A program made the position numbers and the translations under genes. 25,630 nt of DNA, from the NCBI GenBank assembly GCA_900757795.1, contig CAAEPE010000017.1:1-25630 (forward strand), given 5' to 3'. Positions 8,128-15,838 of this stretch are shown piece by piece (the stretch's first letter is position 1; each line of letters opens with the position of its first letter). The notes beneath the pieces were generated by a model. The model was not told where the DNA came from. It searched no databases and was given only the letters and a program-made list of their open reading frames with translations. This DNA comes from an uncultured Phascolarctobacterium sp. GTDB lineage: Bacteria; Bacillota; Negativicutes; Acidaminococcales; Acidaminococcaceae.

Positions 8128-8156
8128 ATTATATTTTGTTTATATCGTATAAGCAA
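8128..8156 (-). promoter_or_regulatory. Promoter of the uptake operon
   Basis: On the minus strand TTGCTT (8151-8156) and TATAAT (8128-8133) are 17 bases apart, close to the sigma-70 consensus. A perfect inverted repeat TTATA-TCG-TATAA (8140-8152) fills much of the spacer and overlaps the -35 box, a good place for a repressor. Confidence 0.6.
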
Positions 8157-8179
8157 ATTACACTTTTCGATACGCTTAT

Positions 8180-8223
8180 AAAAAAGATAAATAGCAAGCT
8201 ACTAAAACAGTTTGCTATTTATC
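8180..8223 (-). terminator. Terminator-like hairpin upstream of the operon promoter
   Basis: GATAAATAGCAAGC (8186-8199) pairs with GTTTGCTATTTATC (8210-8223) over 14 bp with one G-T pair. On the minus strand it is followed directly by six T (8180-8185), the shape of a Rho-independent terminator. No minus-strand gene ends here. It may block antisense transcripts coming from the LysR gene, or it may be a protein-binding palindrome overlapping the LysR -35 box. Confidence 0.5.
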
Positions 8224-8241
8224 TAAACTCTGCTATATAAT
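8212..8241 (+). promoter_or_regulatory. Possible promoter of the LysR gene
   Basis: TTGCTA (8212-8217) and TATAAT (8236-8241) with an 18-base spacer, on the plus strand. The -35 box lies within the right arm of the hairpin at 8180-8223. Confidence 0.45.
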
Positions 8242-8255
8242 AGTAAGCGTATAAA

Positions 8256-8271
8256 CTGTACACGTTTACAG
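8256..8271. promoter_or_regulatory. cre-like / LacI-type palindromic operator
   Basis: CTGTACACGTTTACAG is palindromic at 14 of 16 positions. Its core TGTACACGTTTACA fits the CcpA cre pattern TG-N2-A-R-CG-N-W3-CA except for one position. It lies about 15 bases past the predicted transcription start of the LysR gene, a roadblock position. A close relative is at 25239-25254. Confidence 0.4.
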
Positions 8272-8307
8272 ATTATCTTTATAAATTAGCTTTAGGATGT
8301 GTTTTTG

Positions 8308-9207
8308 GTGCTATTACGTCAAATGAAAATTTTTTTAATGGTTGCCGATACTAAAAGCTTTAGCGAAGCCGCCGATAAATGCTATATGTCACAGCCGGCC
8401 ATTTCTCATCAAATCAAAATGCTGGAGCAGAATTTGGGAACGGCTCTTTTTGAGCGCAAAAACAGCCGTATTCATTTAACAGCTGCAGGTGAAGAATTTT
8501 ACGAACCTTGCAAACGCATTGTTGCGCAAACGGAAGCCTTGCGGACGCACATTCAAAACTTCAGTGCCCCCCCGAAAAACGGCCTTAGAATTGGCTGCCG
8601 CTCTTGTTACAATGTGCATCAACTTTGTAATGCCATAAATACGCTTACCAAAAAATCTACAGGGATAACTATAGAAATTATTTATGGTGATCACGAGCAG
8701 CTTTTTGAGTTACTGCGCAGGCATGAAATAGACGCCGCTATCATGGATTTGCGCTACAGGAAAGAAAAAGAAAATTTTGTCTATCGGCAGCTTGAAACAG
8801 CGCCGTTAAATGTAGCGGTTCCGCTTCATTCACCGTTAACACAGCAGCCCTATATAGAAATAGAACAACTGCAAAAATTAACTTGCGTGCTTATTGCTCA
8901 CAAAGACTATAGTGAAGATGAAAAAAAATATTATAGCCGTTTTTTGAATTTTTCCGGCAATTTTAAAATCACAAGAGATATTCCCTGCGCCGTTACCAGC
9001 GTTGTCCATGGTCACAGCTTTATGCCTGTTATCAGCAACACTGACGCACCTGCCTATTATGGACAAATAACTAAGCTGTTACCTTTATATAATAACGGAA
9101 CGCCCCTGCAGACCGAACACGGTATCTTTTGGAATAAAGGCTGTCTAAGCGAAGAGCAAAGAATATTGCTGACAGAATTCAAACAGCTAATGCAAATTGC
9201 TAACTAA
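8308..9207 (+). CDS. LysR-family transcriptional regulator
   Basis: 299 residues. The N-terminal winged helix-turn-helix is typical: LRQMKIFLMVADTKSFSEAADKCYMSQPAISHQIKMLEQNLGTALFERK (about 3-51, HTH near 19-38). It is followed by a linker helix and a substrate-binding effector domain starting near GLRIGCR (about 92). The effector domain holds YGDHEQLFELLRRHEIDAAIMD, the usual lobe pattern. I use GTG 8308, which gives the standard short LysR N-terminus with AGGA about 10 bases upstream; GTG 8299 is an alternative. It is divergent from the uptake operon, and LysR proteins often control the divergent neighbour, so it is a candidate regulator of uptake. The gene 22 bases downstream is likely its operon partner. 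The effector is unknown. Confidence 0.9.
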   Translation: MLLRQMKIFLMVADTKSFSEAADKCYMSQPAISHQIKMLEQNLGTALFERKNSRIHLTAAGEEFYEPCKRIVAQTEALRTHIQNFSAPPKNGLRIGCRSCYNVHQLCNAINTLTKKSTGITIEIIYGDHEQLFELLRRHEIDAAIMDLRYRKEKENFVYRQLETAPLNVAVPLHSPLTQQPYIEIEQLQKLTCVLIAHKDYSEDEKKYYSRFLNFSGNFKITRDIPCAVTSVVHGHSFMPVISNTDAPAYYGQITKLLPLYNNGTPLQTEHGIFWNKGCLSEEQRILLTEFKQLMQIAN

Positions 9208-9229
9208 AGAAAGACTGAGGTACTACGTA

Positions 9230-9994
9230 ATGAAGAAAAAATTTTTATTAATCTTTGCGGTTTCTATCTGTCTGCTGGCACAATCAGCCTATGCGGAAAC
9301 GATTACTTTGAGCAAGGCAACTATGCTTATTCCCCAAGGTTGGAGCGTTGCCGACGAAGACTTAAAATTTAAAAAAGATTCTACAGCAGAACTTAATGCG
9401 CAAGGCGAGGTTATCAGCGGAATTTTGAATAAAAATACTTATCTGCGTCCTACAGGATGGCGCAGCTTGATTAACGATTATTGTTTTGTAGAATCCTCCG
9501 CCGGATTTTTTCCGCGTTTTTTCCATCCGCTTGATCTGCGCTATGGCGTTACTATACCAACATACGGTCATGTGCGTTACAGCGGCGACAGACTTGTAGA
9601 GTTTGCTGCTGACGGCACCGTATTACGCGGTGTTATTGACCACAAGGTTACTTTAACGCTGGATAAAAATAAATATGGTTTTGTAGATTTCAAATCGGGA
9701 ACTATTCTTGCCTTTGACCAAGAAGGCCACGTTGCTCACGGCACCTTAAGCGGCGATACATATTTGCGTCCTGTTGGCTGGCAAGAACATAGTACGGATA
9801 AAAAGAATGCCGGATTTTTATTATTCAAAAGCGGCACTACTATTGATTTTAATGCAAACGGCGAGGTTATCAGCGGTACCTTAAAAGAAGCCTCTGCCTG
9901 GAAACAGGCTGACGGTACGCCTATTGCTCTGCCGGATAAAAAACTTATTCATTTCAGCAGTGACGGTGCAAAAATTGAAATGCCGGAAAAATAG
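9230..9994 (+). CDS. Secreted protein with FxxxGxVxxGxL repeats, unknown function
   Basis: 254 residues with a signal peptide (MKKKFLLIFAVSICLLAQSAYA, 22 residues). The mature part repeats a short beta-hairpin-like unit: AELNAQGEVISGIL (53-66), VEFAADGTVLRGVI (123-136), LAFDQEGHVAHGTL (160-173) and IDFNANGEVISGTL (205-218), with a weaker fifth near 240-250. Two copies are followed by TYLRPTGW or TYLRPVGW. The pattern recalls MORN- or WG-type repeats without matching either clearly. ATG 9230 has GAGG about 9 bases upstream and starts a clean signal peptide. It follows the LysR gene by 22 bases and ends at a strong terminator, so the two form a small operon. A periplasmic or surface location is expected; no function is assigned. 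Confidence 0.8.
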   Translation: MKKKFLLIFAVSICLLAQSAYAETITLSKATMLIPQGWSVADEDLKFKKDSTAELNAQGEVISGILNKNTYLRPTGWRSLINDYCFVESSAGFFPRFFHPLDLRYGVTIPTYGHVRYSGDRLVEFAADGTVLRGVIDHKVTLTLDKNKYGFVDFKSGTILAFDQEGHVAHGTLSGDTYLRPVGWQEHSTDKKNAGFLLFKSGTTIDFNANGEVISGTLKEASAWKQADGTPIALPDKKLIHFSSDGAKIEMPEK

Positions 9995-10020
9995 CTTCCA
10001 GCGAAAAAAACAATAATAAA

Positions 10021-10062
10021 CAAAAGCCTGCGAGCGTAATATTCGCAGGCTTTTGCTATTTT
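10021..10062 (+). terminator. Rho-independent terminator of the LysR/repeat-protein operon
   Basis: CAAAAGCCTGCGA (10021-10033) and TCGCAGGCTTTTG (10043-10055) form a perfect 13-bp stem, with a T-rich tail (CTATTTTT) on the plus strand. It lies 26 bases past the stop codon. The opposite side is also T-rich, so it may work in both directions. Confidence 0.9.
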
Positions 10063-10104
10063 TACTAATGTTACTTTCGTAATACAGGCGTAACGCAGCT
10101 ACAC

Positions 10105-10152
10105 CAAACAAAAAAACGCCCCCGCGCACTATTATCAGTACGCAGGGACGTT
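10105..10152 (-). terminator. Rho-independent terminator of yajQ
   Basis: Read on the minus strand, the arms 10137-10152 and 10115-10130 pair over 16 positions using a few G-U pairs, followed by a run of seven T. It starts 12 bases past the yajQ stop. Together with the plus-strand terminator at 10021 it closes two convergent units. Confidence 0.88.
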
Positions 10153-10164
10153 GGTTATGAATTT

Positions 10165-10656
10165 TTAGCGCAGGTTGATGAACTGCAAATCAACACCAAA
10201 ATCTTCAGCCTTGAGCATTTGAATAACCGCCTGCAAATCGTCTTTTTTTGCTCCGGCTACACGCACTTGATCATCCTGAATTTGCGCAGTAACCTTGAGC
10301 TTTGTAGCCTTAATAGCCGCTACGATTTTCTTGCCGTTTTCTTTGGAAATACCCTGTTGAATTTCCAGCTGCTGGCGCACGGTTCCCTTAGCCGCAGGCT
10401 CAATTTTTCCCGGCACCAAACAGCGCAGAGGAATCCCGCGCTTAGCCATTTTTTGGCGCAGCATATCCAAAATCGCTCCCAGCTTGTACTCATCCTCTGC
10501 AGCAACCTTTATTTCCTTTTCACCCAGCTCTACCGAAGCGCTGCTGCCGCGAAAATCGTAACGCTGAGCAATTTCTTTTTTTACTTGGTTAACGGCATTA
10601 TCCATCTCCTGCATATCAACTTGAGAAACAACGTCAAAAGAACTATCCTTAGCCAT
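10165..10656 (-). CDS. yajQ: YajQ-family nucleotide-binding protein
   Basis: 163 residues, the normal length for the YajQ (DUF520) family. It opens with AKDSSFDVVSQVDMQEMDNAVNQ and NRYDFRG-like AQRYDFRGS, both family hallmarks, and ends with FGVDLQFINLR, close to the usual FxxPLQFxNFR. The family has two ferredoxin-like domains and binds nucleotides; members have been reported to bind cyclic di-GMP. It is a soluble cytoplasmic protein. It has its own likely promoter upstream of a 71-bp tandem repeat and its own terminator, so it may be separate from the polC operon. Confidence 0.94.
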   Translation of the reverse strand: MAKDSSFDVVSQVDMQEMDNAVNQVKKEIAQRYDFRGSSASVELGEKEIKVAAEDEYKLGAILDMLRQKMAKRGIPLRCLVPGKIEPAAKGTVRQQLEIQQGISKENGKKIVAAIKATKLKVTAQIQDDQVRVAGAKKDDLQAVIQMLKAEDFGVDLQFINLR

Positions 10657-10689
10657 AAATATACCTCACTTTAAAAACTTTTTTGAATT

Positions 10690-10831
10690 ATTATGCTCAA
10701 GAGCATATGTTCTACTAAGCTCTGCGTTCGCCTGCGGCTCCGTGACGCTTAAGTATTCACATTATACTCAAGAGCATATGTTCTACTAAGCTCTGCGTTC
10801 GCCTGCGGCTCCGCAATCGCTAAGTATTCAC
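10690..10831. repeat. Two-copy 71-bp tandem repeat upstream of yajQ
   Basis: Copies at 10690-10760 and 10761-10831 match at 64 of 71 positions by my count. The differences are clustered in one 7-base patch plus one base. Each copy holds inverted repeats (TGCGG-AG-CCGCA; AGAGC paired with GCTCT) and begins, on the minus strand, at a TATAAT-like box. It lies in the probable yajQ 5' leader. It may be an extragenic repeat family or a duplicated control element. Confidence 0.85.
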
Positions 10832-10859
10832 ATTATACCACAGTTTTAAAAGCCTGCAA
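10832..10859 (-). promoter_or_regulatory. Possible yajQ promoter with extended -10
   Basis: On the minus strand TTGCAG (10854-10859) and TGG-TATAAT (-10 at 10832-10837), 16 bases apart. The TG before the -10 box makes an extended -10. The transcript would run through both 71-bp repeat copies. Confidence 0.5.
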
Positions 10860-10862
10860 CGA

Positions 10863-11264
10863 TTATCCTTCGTGCTTAGGCTTAGGAGCCTGCCTGCCGT
10901 GCATATAAGCATGCTCCTGAGCCAGCTCCTGCTGCAGCTTCAAACCGCTCCACAAGCTGTTGGTGGGCGTCAACGCCGCTTTTAAATCCACCTTTTGCAG
11001 TTTACCCTTGCGAATAGCGCTTAACATTCTGTCTAAATCAGGACGGCCAAAGCCGCAGATAATCAGCATTTCCTCCTGCGCTTCGCTGCCCGTATAGCTT
11101 TCGTCAACCACTTCCACTCCCGGTACTCCTGCTAAATAGCCCAAAGGTTGGGACAAAGCTTCCCGCGGCACTGCTTTAAGCTGCGCCTTAACCAGCATAC
11201 ACGCCAGCTTTAAGGCCTGCAGCCGCTCCGGGGAAAAATTATAGGCTAAAACTAATTTTTGCAT
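10863..11264 (-). CDS. DUF3783 domain protein
   Basis: 133 residues. The C-terminal half shows the DUF3783 pattern: EEMLIICGFGRPDLDRMLSAIRKGKL (about 64-89) then DLKAALTPTNSLWSGLKLQQELAQEHAYM. The N-terminal part (LVLAYNFSPERLQALKLACMLVKAQLKAVP) looks like a second small alpha/beta piece. No signal peptide or membrane segment is seen, so it is cytoplasmic. Function is unknown. A strong AAGGAG site precedes the ATG, 18 bases past the polC stop, so it is likely the last gene of the polC-end operon. Confidence 0.8.
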   Translation of the reverse strand: MQKLVLAYNFSPERLQALKLACMLVKAQLKAVPREALSQPLGYLAGVPGVEVVDESYTGSEAQEEMLIICGFGRPDLDRMLSAIRKGKLQKVDLKAALTPTNSLWSGLKLQQELAQEHAYMHGRQAPKPKHEG

Positions 11265-11282
11265 TTTTAGCTCCTTGTAAAT

Positions 11283-14200
11283 TTAAAATAAAGAAATTTG
11301 ATTACTTTCCGGCAAATCTGCTAAAACCCCTGCCGCCGCCAAGCAATCGATAACATTTTGACCAATACCGGCGCGCTGCTTCAAATCCTCTTGCGAAATA
11401 TAAGGATTATTGATATCGCTGGCCGCCGCAATAGCCTTGGCAGCAATTTCGCCTACGCCGCCAATAGCTCCCAAGGGCGGCAGCAAACCGTCCTCGGTAA
11501 TCTTAAATTTAATGGCGTGTGATTTATACAAATCCGGCCGCGCAAATTTAAAACCGCGGCACATCATTTCGTTAGCCAGCTCCAAATAGGTTACAGTAGA
11601 CTTATCCTGCACAGTAGCTTTAAAGCCCTGCTTATAAACATTGGCAATAAAATTCTGCACGTAGGTTTGACCCTTTGCCACATAGTTATAATCAAAATCA
11701 GTCGCCCGCACAGTAAAATAGGCGGCGTAAAATTCTTTAGGATAATGAACTTTACAATAAGCTATGCGATAGGCCATCAAAACATACGCCACAGCGTGAG
11801 CCTTCGGAAACAAATATTGCACCTTTTCACAGGATTTAATATACCATTCGGGAATTTTCGCCGCTTGCATAGCCTCCAGCATTTTGGGCTCCAAGCCTTT
11901 TTTAGCGGCTTTGCCCTTGCGCACATGCTCCATAGTTTTAAACGCCAGGCTTGGCTCCACGCCTTTGCTTATTAAATGCGTCATAATATCATCACGGGTG
12001 GAAATAGTTTCGGCAACAGGTTTGCCCTCTTTAATTAAATCCTGCGCGTTGTTCAGCCACACGTCCGTGCCATGGGAATAACCGGATACGCGCACTACTT
12101 CGCTGAATTTTTTCGGCTGAACATCATGAATCATTTGGCGTACAAAGGCTGTGCCACATTCCGGAATGCCAAAGGTACCAACCTGACTGCCAATATCTTC
12201 GGCAGTAACTCCCAGCGAGGTAGTATTTTGGAAAATACGCATGGTTTCCTCATCTCCCACAGGAATGTCTTTGGGATGAAATTTAGGATCGACTTCCTCT
12301 TGCATATATTTTTCCAGCATTTTCAGCACCATAGGATCATCATGACCTAAAATATCCAGTTTAACCAAACGGTCATTGATACTATGATAATCATAGTGAG
12401 TAGTGATGGTAGGCTCGTCCTTTTTATCAGCCGGACGGTTCATGGGCGTAATATAATGAATATCCATATTGCGCGGTACAACCATAATACCGCCGGGATG
12501 CTGGCCCGTGGTGCGCTTAATACCGGCTAAGCCCTCTACCAGCTCAGCAATTTTCGCCGGATGCGCATGCAAATTATTCATTTCGTAATATTTTTTGATA
12601 TAGCCTACTGCCGTTTTATTAGCGACAGTAGCGATTGTTCCCGCACGGCACACATTATCGCGACCGAAAAGCTCCTCTGTGTACTTGTGCGCCACTTCCT
12701 GGTCGGACATGGGATGTGGACTGGGATCGTCCGGGTCATGACCGCCGGAAAAGTTTAAATCAATATCGGGAACCTTGTCGCCATGGAAGCCTAAAAATAC
12801 GGCAAACGGAATATCATGACCGTCACGTACCATAGGCGTGCCGCATTCCGGACAATTTTTCGACGGCAAGTCAAAGCCTGAATCCACCTCGTTATTTAAG
12901 AAAAATTCGCTGTGACAGCACTTTGGACAGCGATAATGGGGTTTTAACGCGTTAACCTCTGTAATTTCCAGCATAGTCGCTACAAAGGACGAGCCTACGC
13001 TGCCGCGGGAGCCAACCAAATAACCGCGATCCAAGGAATGCTTTACTAATTTATGTGCAATGTAATACAGCACGGAAAAGCCGTGACCGATAATTGCATC
13101 CAATTCCATTTTCAGGCGATCCTCTACAATCTGCGGCAATTTTTCGCCGTACCATTCGTGGGCCTTGGCATAAGAAAGACTTTTTACAGCATCTTCCGCA
13201 CCGGGAATGGACGGAGAATACAGTTGATCGCGGTCGGGCACAGGCTTAAAGCGTTCGATAAGCTCGGCAATTTTATTCGTATTGGTAACTACAACCTCAT
13301 ACGCAATGTCCTTGCCTAAATAAGCAAATTCCTCCAGCATTTCCTCTGTCGTATGCAAATACAAGGGTGGCTGCAGCTCGGCGTCCTTATAATTTTGCGC
13401 CGCCTGCAAAACAGTACGCAGCTTAGCATCCTCCGGATTGAGAAAATGCACGTCGCAGGTAGCAACTACCAGCTTGTTTAACCGCTTACCCAGCTCATAA
13501 ATTTTACGGTTGTGATTTTTAATATCCTCTACGGTACAAAAACCTTCCCGCACCAAAAACATATTGTTGCCCGTAGGCTGAATTTCTAAATAATCATAGA
13601 AACCGGCGATTTCTTCCAGCTCTGCGTCGCTGGCACCACTGCGTACAGCCTGATACAGCTCGCCAGCCTCGCAGGCAGATCCCAGCAAAATGCCCTCGCG
13701 ATGCTCGGCAATAACCTGACGCGGCAGTAACGGCCGTTTATTTAAATAACGCAGATGACTAATAGAAACCAGTTTATATAAATTGCGCAGACCCGTTTCG
13801 TTTTGCGCCAGAAGAATTATATGATTACTGCGCACCTTAGGCGTGCGGCTGGCCTTAATAGTATCTGTCGGCTCCTGATCCACATCCTTGCCTTGAAAGC
13901 TGCGGTCGCTGATAAGATAGCCTTCCATACCGAAAATAAGCTTGAGGTCACTTCCCTCTGCTGCATCAAAGCAAAAAGGAAAAGCCTGCACGACGCCGTG
14001 ATCGGTAATCGCCAGCGCCTTGTGTCCCCATTTTATAGCCTGCTTAACTAGGCCGTCCATAGGCGTTAAGCCGTCCATTTTGCTCATTTTTGTGTGGCAG
14101 TGCAGTTCCACGCGTTTTTCCGGCGCATTATCCATACGCGGTTTTGCATCAGATTCCAGCTTCACAATACTGGCAGCCATCATGCTCAGCTCGTCCTGCA

Positions 14201-15041
14201 TAAATCTATCCCTATCAACCTTGCCTTGACAGCGCAAAATCGTTCCTGGCTTTACTTTATTTTTAAATTCGTTGCATGCGCGTCTCGCAGCTGACACATC
14301 CTCTTTAGCATTGCGAAAACGCATTTTGATGGTTAAGCCGTTAGTTTCGTCGCACAAATTAAAGGACAGAATAATATCGCCGCTACCACGGATTTCGTGC
14401 TCTACAAAGGTTTGCAGATTGCCGTCCTTATCCAGCGTTTTGACGAATTTGCCTTCGACTATGATTCTATCCTCTTCGTCTGTAAGCGAATCTATTTTTC
14501 TGACTTGACCTTTAATTTTTTTGCCCCATAAAATGCCGTCGTCCTTTTTCTCCCCATAAAGAGCATTATAGGCAGCTTCAAATTCCTTATCATAAATTTG
14601 CGGCTCCGGTACTTCGTTGATTTCCGGAGGCTCACAATAATCCAGCGGTGGCTCCGTCTGTCCAATTTCCAGATCCACAGGCTCCGGAGGCAGAGGAATT
14701 TTCTCCGGCAACGGTTCGCCCGTGCAGTCCGTCACAACAACCTCCGGTTCCTGCTGACCTTGAGCCAAGGTACATTTGCTGCCGTCGCCGTCGCAGAGCA
14801 TATCCACATGCTGTAAAGAAAAAGCAGCGGCCAATTTTACAGCCGCCGCCTGAATAATACCCTCAGTAAGATGAGCAGAACACGAAAAATGTACTTCCCA
14901 CTGATTGGTTGTTTCATCAATACAAATTTGGTTGATATGCATTAAACGCAGCTGCAGTAATTCACTGGCGGTAAATGCTTGGTCAGACAGAAAGGCAAAA
15001 AACTTTTCTTTCTCGGGCACAATACAATATTTAGTTTGCAT
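11283..15041 (-). CDS. polC: DNA polymerase III alpha subunit, PolC type, lacking the exonuclease domain
   Basis: 1252 residues; replicative polymerase of Firmicutes. Order: N-terminal domain, an acidic Pro-rich linker (about 98-150), an OB-fold region (about 175-300), a PHP domain (ELHCHTKMS 312-320, ITDHG 345-349, TCDVH 528-532), then the polymerase core. The core shows GSRGSVGSSF (about 677-686), a zinc ribbon (CPKC 705-708 and CPEC 730-733), PDIDLNFSG (758-766) with catalytic aspartates, and LDILGHDDP (895-903). Usual PolC is about 1430-1460 residues because a DnaQ-like exonuclease is inserted in the PHP domain after the GLEA-type strand. Here GMEGYLISD (371-379) runs through only about 25 residues to SNHIILLAQN (405-414), and no DVETTG motif exists. 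Proofreading would have to come from another protein. An AAAGGA site precedes ATG 15041. Confidence 0.95.
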   Translation of the reverse strand: MQTKYCIVPEKEKFFAFLSDQAFTASELLQLRLMHINQICIDETTNQWEVHFSCSAHLTEGIIQAAAVKLAAAFSLQHVDMLCDGDGSKCTLAQGQQEPEVVVTDCTGEPLPEKIPLPPEPVDLEIGQTEPPLDYCEPPEINEVPEPQIYDKEFEAAYNALYGEKKDDGILWGKKIKGQVRKIDSLTDEEDRIIVEGKFVKTLDKDGNLQTFVEHEIRGSGDIILSFNLCDETNGLTIKMRFRNAKEDVSAARRACNEFKNKVKPGTILRCQGKVDRDRFMQDELSMMAASIVKLESDAKPRMDNAPEKRVELHCHTKMSKMDGLTPMDGLVKQAIKWGHKALAITDHGVVQAFPFCFDAAEGSDLKLIFGMEGYLISDRSFQGKDVDQEPTDTIKASRTPKVRSNHIILLAQNETGLRNLYKLVSISHLRYLNKRPLLPRQVIAEHREGILLGSACEAGELYQAVRSGASDAELEEIAGFYDYLEIQPTGNNMFLVREGFCTVEDIKNHNRKIYELGKRLNKLVVATCDVHFLNPEDAKLRTVLQAAQNYKDAELQPPLYLHTTEEMLEEFAYLGKDIAYEVVVTNTNKIAELIERFKPVPDRDQLYSPSIPGAEDAVKSLSYAKAHEWYGEKLPQIVEDRLKMELDAIIGHGFSVLYYIAHKLVKHSLDRGYLVGSRGSVGSSFVATMLEITEVNALKPHYRCPKCCHSEFFLNNEVDSGFDLPSKNCPECGTPMVRDGHDIPFAVFLGFHGDKVPDIDLNFSGGHDPDDPSPHPMSDQEVAHKYTEELFGRDNVCRAGTIATVANKTAVGYIKKYYEMNNLHAHPAKIAELVEGLAGIKRTTGQHPGGIMVVPRNMDIHYITPMNRPADKKDEPTITTHYDYHSINDRLVKLDILGHDDPMVLKMLEKYMQEEVDPKFHPKDIPVGDEETMRIFQNTTSLGVTAEDIGSQVGTFGIPECGTAFVRQMIHDVQPKKFSEVVRVSGYSHGTDVWLNNAQDLIKEGKPVAETISTRDDIMTHLISKGVEPSLAFKTMEHVRKGKAAKKGLEPKMLEAMQAAKIPEWYIKSCEKVQYLFPKAHAVAYVLMAYRIAYCKVHYPKEFYAAYFTVRATDFDYNYVAKGQTYVQNFIANVYKQGFKATVQDKSTVTYLELANEMMCRGFKFARPDLYKSHAIKFKITEDGLLPPLGAIGGVGEIAAKAIAAASDINNPYISQEDLKQRAGIGQNVIDCLAAAGVLADLPESNQISLF

Positions 15042-15091
15042 AATCTTATCCTTTCTTGTTACCGCTCAAGGAATTTTCCGTCAGCTAAAGC

Positions 15092-15823
15092 TTAGTATTT
15101 AGAATTTGCCACGCTGACAACACCCTCAATACTTTGCAGGTCGCGGACAATATCCACGCCCTCCATATTTTTGCCAACCTTTAAATATAAATCAATAACT
15201 AAATTGTCTTTATCTTTATTCTTTTTCACATTCAGAGACTTTACCTGCACGCCGTTGGAAGATAAATACCCTGTAATATCCGTAATCGCGCCGTTGCGGT
15301 TGCTAGTGGTAATGCGCACAAAACGTCGATCAGTACGACTGTTAGCAGCAAAGCGTTTTTCCCAAGTATGAAAGGTTACAAGGGTTATCATGGTGATTGC
15401 CGTAGCGGCAGCGCCTAAAAAATACATGCCGCTGCCCACAGCCAAACCAATAGCAGAAACCATCCACAGGCTAGCCGCCGTAGTTAAACCACGAATGGTC
15501 AAGCCCTCGTGCAAAATAGTACCTGCGCCCAAAAAGCCAATGCCGCTTACTACTTGTGCCGCAATACGCGCAGAATCACGCCGCGCGCCCAAATCAGTTT
15601 CTCCCGCAGCCATAGCAGGATTTATTTCGTCAAAGCCATACATAGAAACCAGCATAAACAGCGCCGAGCCTACGCACACTAAAATATGCGTGCGAAAGCC
15701 GGCGGGTCTGTCGCCGCTGCCTCTTTCAATACCAACAATACCACCGAAAAGGGCAGCAACAACCAGCCGGACAACCATCAATATTTCTATGTGACTAGGT
15801 AACCAATTAAGGTTGTCCAACAT
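15092..15823 (-). CDS. MgtC/SapB-family membrane protein
   Basis: 243 residues. About five membrane segments in the first 150 residues carry MgtC/SapB hallmarks: RLVVAALFGGIVGIER (19-34), RPAGFRTHILVCVGSALFML and ARIAAQVVSGIGFLGAGTIL. The C-terminal 80 residues (RRFVRITTSNRNGAITDI...) form a soluble ACT-like domain, as in MgtC itself. The family is tied to growth at low magnesium, acid tolerance and, in MgtC, effects on F-ATPase; many members have no proven role. It starts 15 bases past the proS stop with GAGGTG upstream, and polC follows 50 bases later. An MgtC gene between proS and polC is an insertion relative to the common Firmicutes order. Function in this organism is unproven. Confidence 0.9.
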   Translation of the reverse strand: MLDNLNWLPSHIEILMVVRLVVAALFGGIVGIERGSGDRPAGFRTHILVCVGSALFMLVSMYGFDEINPAMAAGETDLGARRDSARIAAQVVSGIGFLGAGTILHEGLTIRGLTTAASLWMVSAIGLAVGSGMYFLGAAATAITMITLVTFHTWEKRFAANSRTDRRFVRITTSNRNGAITDITGYLSSNGVQVKSLNVKKNKDKDNLVIDLYLKVGKNMEGVDIVRDLQSIEGVVSVANSKY

Positions 15824-15838
15824 TTACAACACCTCTGC

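Noticed and set aside
10690..10831. CRISPR array
   Set aside because: The two 71-bp copies abut with no spacer between them, and no cas gene is nearby.
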